Source: Pinus tabuliformis (taxonomy: Eukaryota > Streptophyta > Pinopsida > Pinales > Pinaceae). Taken from it: a stretch of DNA of 64,000 nt. Below are positions 46,330 through 55,972 of the stretch, one piece after another; positions within the stretch are counted from its first letter, which is position 1, and every line of letters begins with the position of its first letter. Made by a program: the position numbers and the translations under genes. The stretch is taken from assembly GCA_031772625.1 (NCBI GenBank), contig CM062818.1, positions 209,154,310 to 209,218,309 on the forward strand, in the 5' to 3' direction. Below the pieces are notes generated by a model. It was given only the letters and a program-made list of their open reading frames with translations. It searched no databases and was not told the DNA's origin.

Positions 46330-47520
46330 TAGCGGCGAACCCTTCACCCACATCTGTGAGTGGAAAAGACGCTCCCCTTCCTCTGGACTTTCAGGCTCAT
46401 CTTTCTGGATCTTGGCGGTGGCAACAGTGGCGCTGGGATCCGCATCAATGATCTGCTTCCCTTTGCCATTCCCCTTGTCAGGTTCTGGTTTAGGGTCGGA
46501 ACATGCATCTGATTCGGAAACCTTTAACTCGACCACCAGCGACTGCTTGGTCCGACACTCGCTTGTGTTATGAGTGGGACTCTTGTGGAACTCACACCAC
46601 TTCCCTGTGTCCTTCTTCGGCTTCATGGTGTTGTTCTTTTCTTGCGGCTTCGACGGGTTGTCTTGGGTCACCCCGCCTTGGCTTTGTCCTTTGGGCTTTG
46701 GATTTGCAGATCCAAAGTCTCGCTTCTTCTGTTTGAACTTTTGCTCGATTTTGACAGCGTATCGGTATGCTGTGCCGAGTGAGGAGATGTTCAAGAACCC
46801 CATCTCTTCCTGGATGTATCTGTGTAGGCAGCCGCAATATTTGAGTACCAGATGCAGCTCAGAATCTTTGATACCCAACTGTGTGCGAAGGGTATGAAAA
46901 ATGTTTGTGAACTCCGGTACATCTTGGTCTCGTCCCTGCCGTAGTGTGGTCCATTTGATGTATTTGTCTTCACAGCTTCCGACAGGGTAGTACTACTCCT
47001 TGATGGCATCTCGGAAGTCATTCCAAGTGGTTGTGACTGAAAATAGTGAGCCTGTACTTTCATCCTTCTGCTCGCAGTGGGTTTCCCACCAGTCCTTGAC
47101 GTGGGGGGCTGCTTTGAGAAGAGCGAAAACAATCTTTTCCCGATTTGAAAATTCATGAACAGAAAAATACCCATCTAGCAGATTTAACCATTTATCTACG
47201 ACATCTGCGTCTATTTGACCCTCGAAGATGGGGATTTCAAAATTAACTTGTACCTTAAACGGCGTGGCATTTCCAGAGTCGCTGTTGGAAGCCGATGCGT
47301 CGCCTCTGGGTAGCCGCTGAAGGATTTGGGCAAAACTGTCCATCATCGCATTCCGTTGTCGCTCGAGGGCTTCTTCGAGCAATATTTTGATAGGATCTCC
47401 TGCCCCCTCGTCTTTCTTCTCATCCGCCATGGGAGGCCGTCGGGATTTGCGAGGCTGGTCTTGCAAAGGTTCGACCAGTTCAAGCCCTAACTCCTTATAT
47501 CCCGACCTCGTTGGGGACAT
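46330..47520 (-). pseudogene. gag: E3 gag, one nonsense codon
   Basis: Begins MSPTRSGYKELGLELVEP (methionine at 47520). The capsid core reads FEIPIFEGQIDADVVDKWLN, LLKAAPHVKDWWETH, WNDFRDAIKE, TAG at 46993-46995, then YYPVGSCEDKYIKW, FTNIFHTLRTQLGIK and ISSLGTAYRYAVKIEQKF. The tail has a zinc-knuckle-like CEFHKSPTHNTSEC. The TAG sits where the frame otherwise continues, consistent with a CAG to TAG transition. Ends at TAA 46327-46329, directly before the protease motif. Confidence 0.85.
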
Positions 47521-47561
47521 GCAAAGAAAAACAGAGAAAAAGTAGACCGCTCTGATACCAC

Positions 47562-48189
47562 TGATCCGGATTTAAACAGGAACGCAATAAAATATAGAGA
47601 TAACCATAAACACAAGATGTAGCGGAAATAATACTTCATTTCATTACTGTAAAATACTAAAATATGCTTACAAACAGAAATGGAAAGAAACCAGCTAGGG
47701 CGATGGTAGCTTATCTCTGAGAAGAGATGTGGCGGCTACATGCCTCTGAACTGTTCCGAACTGTGTTACAATGAGGCTCGAAGGCCTATTTATTGTTGAG
47801 AAACAATGGAAAACCCTTCACATCCCAAAACCTAACCCTAGAAGATGAAACACAAAATTGTGGGCCATGTTTGGGTAAATTGGTACATCAATTTCCCAGG
47901 GTCGTAACTTTGGCATACGATCTCTATTTGACGCGTACGATAGCTCGTTAGAAAGATCTATCCGAGCACTACCACTGTGAGAGGCAACATGGGTCCATGG
48001 ACCCATGTTGCCCCAGATTCCTAAAAAAATGTCGTTTAGGGCCTCAAAACGGCTCTGGAAGTTCAGGACCCGAAAAACTGCTAAAAATAGTAAACTATGC
48101 TACAATTTAGGAAACTGAAAAAGCTGAAAGAGACAATTGTGGGGGTCCAAATCGGATAGGTGGGTGGCCACCAACATCCACCTGGATCA
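47562..48189 (-). repeat. E3 5' LTR
   Basis: 628 bp. Followed in transcription direction by the initiator-Met-type primer site. Confidence 0.93.
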
Positions 48190-48785
48190 CATAGTTGGGG
48201 GAATTGGGGGAGGCTGCTGAGAGTAAGTTTATGCTAGAGTAATCAGGTTGGAGAGATTATCATTCTTGGAGAGGATTGAGATCAATGGGAGGAGCTTCAC
48301 AACATCAAGGCACAGGTTTTGTAGCTCCTTTATGTTTATGAAATTAATACAAACAAGCGTTTCTTCTCACTTCATTTTTTAATGGATTAATTGATCAATT
48401 TCATGGATGGTTTATGTTATTTATACTCTTCTATTGGTACGATGTTATTTATATGTTTTCAATGGAATGATGTTTGTTACTAGTCTCCTTGATTACCAAT
48501 TTTAATTATTGAATCATTTATGCTACATATGCCTTTGATTCCTTGTTGTTTCCATGTGTGCAAGTCTAGATTCAAGCATGGAGGAGCTGCACTAAAGCAC
48601 AAAGAGGGATATTCATCAAGCATGTCATAATAAGGTATGAATTTCCATTTCTCACCTTGTTAGCTTTGATTCAAGAAAATATAGATTTAGGGAAGGAATT
48701 AGCTTGATTGTTTGTTTGTTTCTAGTTTCATTTTAAGATCTAGGGAGATTGCTCTTGTCACCAGGAGGAATTTATCTTCTTAACA
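48190..48785 (+). repeat. E1 3' LTR, third piece
   Basis: Begins with the E3 target duplication CATAG, continues TTGGGGGAATTGGGGG as in the 5' LTR (32160 onward), and ends CTTAACA before the ACATG target duplication of E1. Confidence 0.88.
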
Positions 48786-48790
48786 ACATG

Positions 48791-50358
48791 AAGATCACAT
48801 GGCAATAAATAAAGGATATATTTACAGGCACTTTCAAGGAAGATCTGGAGGACCATCAAGTCTATGTCAACGTTCATAAGTCAGGCTTGTACAAGATTGC
48901 ATGCAGGTACCCCGCCTTCCCATGCGTGGATGCCATTCACTAGGTTGTCTCACATACTGATCTTGAGAAGATGAGATTGAGTAGCACCAGTGGAACAAAA
49001 CTTTCCACCTTCAGGAAGGAAAACTACCATAAGATGTATCACTTTCCGTAGCCAGTGAACTACATGGATGCACTGTTCTTCAATCCCAACAACAATGTGA
49101 AGTCAAGAGATATCTTGAAGTGTTGGGTAAAAGAGCCATAGAATTTCAAGACAAAACCCAGCTAGATCTACATTAAAAATTCACCCAAGAAGGCTTAACA
49201 ACTCCTGGTCATCTTTGCATGTCGCTTGTATGGCCAAGAGAGCACGAAGACCTTCCCGCAGATTTGGGTTGTTAGGTTGGATCAGTTGGAAAATGAAGGA
49301 AGGCTTTTCAATTGGTCGGACATGTTGGCTCTTCAACTAAAAATTCATGTGCCAAATGCTCGAAATTTGCCTAAGGATGGAAAAGCAAGATTCTATATGT
49401 CCGCTTACCTGCTTGATGCAATATGTGCCCAACAAGCGTTACCTGGCATGGGTTGGACATGGACACTACCAAAAGAAGCTATGAATGTTTATTGCAAGTT
49501 TCTCTATGAGTGTAGCTACCAAGGAGTCATGATGAGGTTGTCTGACCACTTCATCACCCCGTTGTACAGGATGATATTTTAATTGGACCCACCTTACATG
49601 TCCCAGGAAGTGATGCAAGAATTGCTCAACATTACAGATTAGAAAGCCTCACCTGGTGGCACCTTGATCATGATGTTTTTCATGGAGAAGCCTTTTCATG
49701 GGCTACTAAGGTTTTCCATAGACAATTTGGTCATGCAAGAGGTTGCATACCACATCTCCATAGGGTTATCAGAAGGACTATACAGGAGGAAGAAGGTATC
49801 ATGGCCCACTCTTCCTTTGCAGATTGGGTTGTACAAAATGCGTACCTTGAAGGATGAAGATGTCGAGGCTGAGGACTTGAAGAAGTTCAGGTTCAACACC
49901 AAGAGTTTCAATCTGTATGATCTACACTGCATATGCAAGAACCACTGTGTGAAGGTGTACTTCCCATGGGTCCATGACACATGTCATTGGCCAGAGGAAG
50001 ATCCTTGGAGGTATTGCTATAACTCCTCTAGGCTCAATGAACTAGTCTTTATGGTTGTAGAATGGAAAGAGGCATTGCAGTGAACAACACCACAGGAAGC
50101 AACAACAAAAACAATAGTGAGGAGAAAATCGACACAAGACAAAGGCAAGAGGAATATTGTTGATAACGCAGAGGTTGAGCAAAGATACAAGTTCAAAGAA
50201 GATCCATTTGTTGAGAGAATAGCTTTGGAGATAGATGCAAAGAGGCGACAACGTGACAGGAGAGTAGCATAGAGAGATTCCAAGCTCGGTATCAGTTCGT
50301 CGCCAAAGATCATCGCGAGGAGGTTACCGAGTTGGTCTTTCCTCAAGACCCCAAGTAA
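48791..50358 (+). pseudogene. LTR-encoded unknown protein, X 5' LTR copy, remainder
   Basis: Continues after E1: KITWQ, stop, IKDIFTGTFKEDLEDHQ, and the main open part 49226-49582 (YGQESTKTFPQIWVVRLDQL, WSDMLALQLKIHVPNARNL, SYQGVMMRLSDHFITPLY). It continues at 49664-50083 (LVMQEVAYHISIGLSEGLYR, GLYKMRTLKDEDVEAEDLKK, YFPWVHDTCHWPEEDPWRY). Near 50275 the sequence jumps to the last 27 codons (EEVTELVFPQDPK, stop 50356-50358), having lost about 1.35 kb present in the other copy. Stops include TAA early, TAG in place of Trp, and two TAG codons shared with the 3' LTR copy. Non-functional. Confidence 0.75.
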
Positions 50359-50582
50359 TGTGTTTGTATTGTCAAGCTAACTCAAGCCTATTTATTACCA
50401 AATGGGTATATGTGGAGCTTGTATCATTATTGTAAATATGTTGTAAAGTGAAATTCCAAGTGTCATTATTGGAATGAAAACAATCATATGTAATGTAAAA
50501 GAGTTATATGTAATGAAGTTGAAGAGTCATGAGGATAGTCCAAATATCAACGGGGAATTTCAAGGGTCACCCCACCCTTTGC

Positions 50583-50600
50583 TATATATAGAACCTCATA
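50583..50600 (+). promoter_or_regulatory. X LTR genomic promoter TATA box
   Basis: CTATATATAGAACCTCATAA. The same arrangement occurs in the X 3' LTR (59232-59250) and, with TTATAAATA, in both M LTRs (complement of 60911-60920 and 23221-23230). Position after the ORF means the ORF belongs to U3. Confidence 0.6.
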
Positions 50601-51298
50601 ACTCATAGTAGAGGCCTTTGGGAGCTAAAATTTTGGCTAGGCATTGCTTAAAGGAGGCTTGGAGAGTATTGTGACGAGCCTTGGCTTCTCCACAATGTAG
50701 AGCGAGTACATCTCTTTGGAGGAGCAGGCGGTTTTGACTGTAATGTTGCATTAATGGGGGTAGTGGCTGTCACTGGTGTATGTATGGATGGAAATTTCAC
50801 TATATATATATAAAACAGAGCCAACACGTCTTCATGCATATGTTGCTATTGTAGTTCAACTATTCTACTTACTTTAGCAATGTATGTTTCTTAACTTATG
50901 CATTGGTGTATGAACTATTTTGTATACGATTGTATGAATATTGTTGAGGTCGTGTTGTTGGTTTAACCCGTCATTTTGGATTGTGGAATATTATTCTTTC
51001 CATCTTATGATGTCATTCAACTTGTGTGTTCCTTTCAGGCTGTGTACTATTACAGGCTTCTAAGGACACACTTCCTCCCCCCAGTGTGTTAGAACTCCCA
51101 TGCATCTCACTTGACTTGCTGCAAGGTCACACACTTGCTTCCGACAAAGATATCACACTTACCTCTACATGCTATCGCAGTCAAGGCATTGCTTTACTAC
51201 CCACTGCTGGGACTCCTATTCCAAATGGTATGAGGTCTAGTTGGGACTTATTACCGCGGAGATCCCCTGACATGTTGGTAGGTCCAACACCGTCAACA

Positions 51299-51320
51299 TT
51301 TCTAGTGCTAGAAGGAGGGC
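51299..51320 (+). promoter_or_regulatory. X putative primer-binding site
   Basis: TTTCTAGTGCTAGAAGGAGG directly follows the LTR end. The M element has TTTTGGTGCTAGAAGGAGGG at the same place. A shared word of at least 15 bases next to the LTR in two otherwise divergent elements is what a primer site should look like. I could not name the tRNA. Confidence 0.6.
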
Positions 51321-51418
51321 TAGATGACAAGCTAAGTCATCAAAGTCCATTTTGAATCTCTGCACATCTTTCATGACTAACATTACAATTCAACCTCCGA
51401 CATGTTTGTCTAACTAAC

Positions 51419-52840
51419 GTGATTTTGAAGTGTTGTAGGATGTCTTCAATGACTTGTTACGTAAGCTGTATGATGGTGAAGGCATATCAAATTTTCTTAG
51501 TCATGGTGTTGCCTTCATGGGTTTTTGTGAAAGAAATGAAATCCATGAGGATCACATTGCCTGCTCGCTGTTCGCATTCATGTTTTGGGGGCACACACTA
51601 CAATGGCATGTCACATTTACCACAACATCTATTCACTCTTTTGATCAATTGACCGGAGAGTTGGAATGTGCTTTCTATTGATACAATCATAGAGAACTCC
51701 ATAAAGAAATTCTGAAATTACGGAAAGCACCTGATGAATCCATTGAGAAATTTCATAAACGCTTTCATAATCTTGCATTTCAAATCCTGGAAGATGAAAT
51801 TGACTGGAAATTTCTCAATGAAATATTTCAGTATCTTCTTCACATATATGCAAATCCACGTATCTTAGAATCATTCGAACCTCTCCCTACATACCTTGAT
51901 GTTAAAGCTCCCAAATCTAAGATGAACAAGGTTGCTGTCACAAGTGACCCTTCATCCGCTTCTCATCAAGTAGCTCTAGCTTCGCTGTGCGAGGTGGGAG
52001 AAGGTGCGCGCACATATGTTGAAATATCACATCCTCCCACCCCACCTTCTTTGGATATTTTCTCAGATTTGGCTTGTAATCCTGTTGGTTTTCACATGAA
52101 CTTGTTCTCTCAACCTATGTCCTCTTGTTTTTTTGATCCTTCGGACTTTACTGTGATGTGTTCTCCCATTCTTGACTCCACATTTGTTGTTCATGAGGAT
52201 CAAGTTGTTGGTGGAGTCGGTATTGAGCAACCTACCTGTGTTGTCATTTAAGATGAGTATGTGTGGGAATATGAAGAAGAACCTGTGTAAAAGGATGATC
52301 TCCTTCCATACGCAACTCATCCGCTATTTCTTGACATCTTTTGTGATTCTACTATTTCTGATTTGTCTTGTGAAAATTCATCCCTGGACGTTTCGAATTC
52401 TGACCATTCATATAACACAACCGATGTCAGTTCGTCATTTGATTGCGGAGATGACACATATTTCTTTTTGAATCCAACCAATGTATAATCTTTTATTTTT
52501 GAAAACTCAGAGTGTGAATATTCTTGTTTCTCATCAACCCTTCTGTATGATTCGTAGATCATGAGGATGCCAATGAACATATTGGATTTTTTGATTGTGG
52601 TTTTCGTGATCTCTTTACTCCATTCATTCACGATGCTGATTCATTCACTGTTGATATTTCTAAGCCACCAGTCTTTGATGATCTACTTGCTGATGAAGTG
52701 GAAACCCCTCAAGCTATCAAGGCACTTCAGCCTGAGCTGATGGTTATGACAGGTCCTCGTTGTCTTGAGGTCAGTTCCTCTTCCAATCAGAATTCTGTTT
52801 AAACACCCCACGCTCCTCATCACTCTCCTGTTTGCATTGA
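51419..52840 (+). pseudogene. gag: X gag-like polyprotein
   Basis: Frames 51454-51681 and onward read WGHTLQWHVTFTTTSIHSFD, LTGELECAFY, then after a stop LRKAPDESIEKFHKRFHNLA. This is the retrotransposon gag capsid pattern and matches M gag (TTSIHSFNQLTMEL, ESAKDFLNRFLHL). A long acidic Ser/Pro-rich segment follows (51922-52490), then FDCGFRDLFTPFIHDADSF and LQPELMVMTGPRC at about 52733, a segment also found twice in M. No zinc knuckle, protease, RT or integrase is visible. Several stops and frameshifts. Confidence 0.7.
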
Positions 52841-54214
52841 AGATCAATCTTATCCATAGATTTCACATCCTCCACATGAATCACATGATCCCATCACTCA
52901 TGCATTGAAGGAATCATACACAACGAGCACTCTTGCAAAACGAAAGTTGTCTTACTTTTTTATGTTTGCTTGTGTGTCACGGTCAAAAGAGTGTACATGC
53001 TCATCTTTTGCTCATAGTGTCTTGCAACACCATGGTATGTCCACAGAATGTTTGTCCTGCGCTTTTACTCTTTTCTTTTCTATGGACGCATTCAAACTTT
53101 GAGTGTGTTGATATTTACTGTCTTATCTTTTTTGTGTGCTGGTTTACATGTTTATCTTTCTTGTCAACTATGCTTTCACCAACATGGGCCAACCAATGCA
53201 TTGGTGGCTGCATTGGAAATATCACTTCACGTGAGTAGGTCCATGCACTGTTTAGGGTAGGAGTAGGAGTAATGTTTGCTTTGCTTGCATGTTTTGTTTG
53301 CTTACTTGTTTTTCTTTCATTTACTTATGATCTTTGCTTGTTTGTTTTGTTTGCATGTTATGCACCAATAGGTTTAGCTTCGCATGAAACTGTGTTTGGC
53401 ACTTAAGGCAAGTAGGGTGAAGTACAAGAGGACTTGTACAACTATCAACAAATTGGTTATCTATTGTCCTCTCTATTTATGAAGAGATTTTTGTCTTTAT
53501 TCGATGATACCCTGATGAAAATATGTTTTGTTTAGAGTGAGTCTTGCTGGAAACACAACGCTTGCACTTTTAACTAGTACCACCTACTATTATTAGTTTT
53601 TCTATATTCAGTTAACCCTTGTCAGCGCAGTCAAGTAGAGTGAGGGGCAAATCCTTAACAAGTATGTCATAGGTATATATAACATACTTCTTTGAAGGAA
53701 CAACCTATTCTTCTCTCAATAAGTCGGGATCCCTCTTCTGCTTCATGAAAATAAATAAGTGCCTATGCATAGTTCTGTGAAAGAAAAAAAATGAAAAAAA
53801 TAAAATAAAGGCGAAAAAAGAGAAAGGTTTCCTGCGTAGAGAGGTGATGTAAGTAACTTTGCCAAGGTACTAACCAGGCTTGCTGGTAGTAGAGCGATGC
53901 TTGTGTTCCTGTGTGACTCCACTGGGGTACTGTCTAGGCTTGCTGGCAGTGGAGCAACACCAGAGATGAAACTAAGACTCTGATACTTTATATTACTTGT
54001 GCATCAATATACCCCTCATCCCCAATCAAAACAACTCAGTTGACTTGACTTGGTATGTGTGCTAACCGATCAAGAGAATGGTAGGGACTATATCTTTAAC
54101 ACAAGCTAGTGTAGAAGCCATGCCGATCAAAGAATCAAACCTAGAGGAGTTAGAATTTCTTTTCACGAAACAAGGTCCATACAGAGAGCTGGAGTTCTAC
54201 CAGTTTATCACCAA
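52841..54214 (+). other. X internal 3' region with duplicated hairpins
   Basis: A frame at 52905-53102 (FMFACVSRSKECTCSS) is Cys/Ser-rich with no known domain and may be the polyprotein tail. From 53100 on the region is non-coding. At 53868-53891 (TACTAACCAG-gcttg-CTGGTAGTA) and 53928-53951 two related hairpin units occur 60 bases apart, also present in M (plus 25799-25895). There is no long polypurine tract before the LTR; GGAGTTCTACCAG at 54191-54203 is shared with M. Confidence 0.55.
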
Positions 54215-55065
54215 TGTTGTAGCGGCTACAACCACCTTCCAAATTTTGTCCTTCGCTTTGTTTTGGAGCCTCCCTTCTCAGCATCTTAGCAGCATGTCTT
54301 GCACTGCTCAAGTACTTGTGTTTTATTTGAAGTTATATTTCACTTTGAAGCTTGTGTTCACTAACTTGTTTTTTTTTTTTCGACCACCCACAAGTTGACT
54401 CCATGACTTGGTTCACATTCGGTTCTTGCGTTGTCTTGGAAAACTGCGCAATCCTAGAGGGAAACTAGCCTTGCTTTCAAGAATTGCGCAGAGCAGCCTG
54501 ACAATTAGCACTGCTCTCCAGAAATGCTTAGAGCAGCCCGACAGTCAGCACTGCTCTCCAGAAATGCGTAGAGCAGCCTAACAAACATCTCAGAGAAATT
54601 GTGTAGAACATCTAGGCACTATGCTTCGACTCAGGAAATGTGTTGACCCAACTGGTAGCTTGTCTTCAGCTGGGAAATTTCACAGAGGCAGCCAAAGCCA
54701 CTCAACCCAGGAATTGCGTAGAAGAATTCTTCAGTTTGTTGTCCGATGCATGTGCCAACAAGTTGCCCGGTTCCCTCCAGAATTGCGCAATCTTCCCGTG
54801 AACACGTGACAGTCTTTCCCAAAAAAGCAAAAAAGCAAAAAGAAAAAAGCATCCCTAAAAATAGGGATTTATTTTTAGCACTAGGAGTTACATGAAAAGT
54901 CGATTTTAGAAACTTCTTGCCAAGTGTCGCTTTTTCCTAGATTTGTGGCATGCATGTCATAAACCCTAAATCTTCTAAATCTATTTAAATAACACCCCAT
55001 AGCTCATTCTACACACTCGATCTTGGAGCTCTAGCATTCCCGAGGGATCTAGGAAGCTTCGACAC

Positions 55066-55190
55066 AATTTTTTTATTTTTAATTATTATTATTATTGTTA
55101 TTATTATTTTTTTAATTTTTTAATTTTAATTTTAATTTTTAATTTTTAATTTTTAATTTTTAATTTTTAATTTTTAATTTTTAATTTTAA
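55066..55190. repeat. (TTTTTAA)n microsatellite
   Basis: Run of TTTTTAA and TTTTAA units in the X 3' LTR. The 5' LTR has unrelated sequence with a splice donor at this place (30700-30820), so the array replaced or expanded after insertion. Confidence 0.9.
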
Positions 55191-55972
55191 CTCATAGAAG
55201 GGTTGTTTCAAGTTTTGCATGTCTTTCCTAAGTGTTGCATGCATAACACTATTTTTGTACTAACAATCATTGTTGCGACGACCCTCTCCACCAGCTTCGT
55301 TGTTTGTCCGTTTCATTGATTCCTACATTGGTTTTGATCGCATACATGATCATTCACTCCTGTATACACCATCCTTTGCTTTCGCTGTCGAATCTACTCA
55401 TTTTCAAGTTTTCGTTGGGCAGATATGGGCTGCCTTGGCTCAGATCTTGCTTTCACCGGCATGTTGTACGCATTCTTGAACTCAAGGCTCTGCCTTGGCC
55501 CCAGGAATTACATAGAGGCTACATGTCACTGGCCTCCAACAGTGCTTTGTGCTATTCTTGGAGTCAGTGCCCATTATTTCCCACAAGTATTGCACAATGC
55601 ACAGTCCCAACCAACAGTTAAGTTGGATTGAACTGCGCATTGCAGAGTTCCAGTCCATAGTCAACCCAACTGGACTGCACATTGCGGAGTTCCAATCCAT
55701 AGTCAACCCAGCTGGACTACACTCTATGTAGTTCTAGTCAGCAGCAAGCTCACTGGCAGATGGGACTGCGCAATGAGTAGTTCCAGCTGACAGTCCCCCG
55801 CCTCCCGGAGTCACCACCTTGCAATCTTGCCCAACAATCACCCGGTTTTTTGCATAATCGATCCGGGAAGTGCATTGTGTTTTTAAACTGACATTACATT
55901 TTCTTGCCTTGAGTGTCCACTCAATCTCCAAGTAAATTAGTTGTTGAGCAGTCTATCAATAGTACAAGCATC

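Larger units (their letters stand above)
44829..48189 (-). mobile_element. E3: internally deleted gypsy element, 3361 bp
   Basis: LTRs 44829-45457 (3') and 47562-48189 (5') in minus orientation, TGATCCAGGTGG...CCGGATCA, nearly identical. Target duplication CATAG at 44824-44828 and 48190-48194. On the minus strand the primer site GTGGTATCAGAGCGGTC follows the 5' LTR (plus 47545-47561), and GAGGGGGGAGGAA precedes the 3' LTR. Gag, protease and integrase tail are in one frame, but RT, RNase H and the integrase core are missing. Sits in the E1 3' LTR. Confidence 0.93.
31680..48785 (+). mobile_element. E1: RT-less gypsy-type retrotransposon hosting E2 and E3
   Basis: 5' LTR 31680-32745 (1066 bp, TGTTACACATC...CTTAACA). 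The 3' LTR is in three pieces (38905-38927, 44365-44828, 48190-48785) split by E2 and E3. Target duplication ACATG at 31675-31679 and 48786-48790. Primer site follows at 32746 (AATTGGCGACCATACTAGGG). The purine tract TTTAGGGGGAAATT precedes 38905. Coding content is gag knuckles and a protease-like segment only. About 8.3 kb without its guests. Confidence 0.9.
48786..51298 (+). repeat. X 5' LTR, right part (after E1)
   Basis: First five bases are the E1 target duplication. Contains the rest of the ORF, then the genomic promoter (TATATATA at 50583-50590, then GAACCTCATAACTC). It ends GGTCCAACACCGTCAACA at 51298. Matches 56086-60019 apart from the 1.35-kb deletion at about 50275 and a much shorter TA repeat at 50803-50815. 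Confidence 0.85.

Noticed and set aside
45817..47000. Plus-strand ORFs across E3 (for example 46292-46897)
   Set aside because: Shadows of the minus-strand gag and integrase tail.
50352..51298. A separate LTR of about 950 bp shared between two tandem elements
   Set aside because: Homology between the two copies extends far to the left, through the ORF to TGTTGTAG at 29834 and 54215, and target duplications sit at those outer ends, so this is only the terminal part of a much longer LTR.
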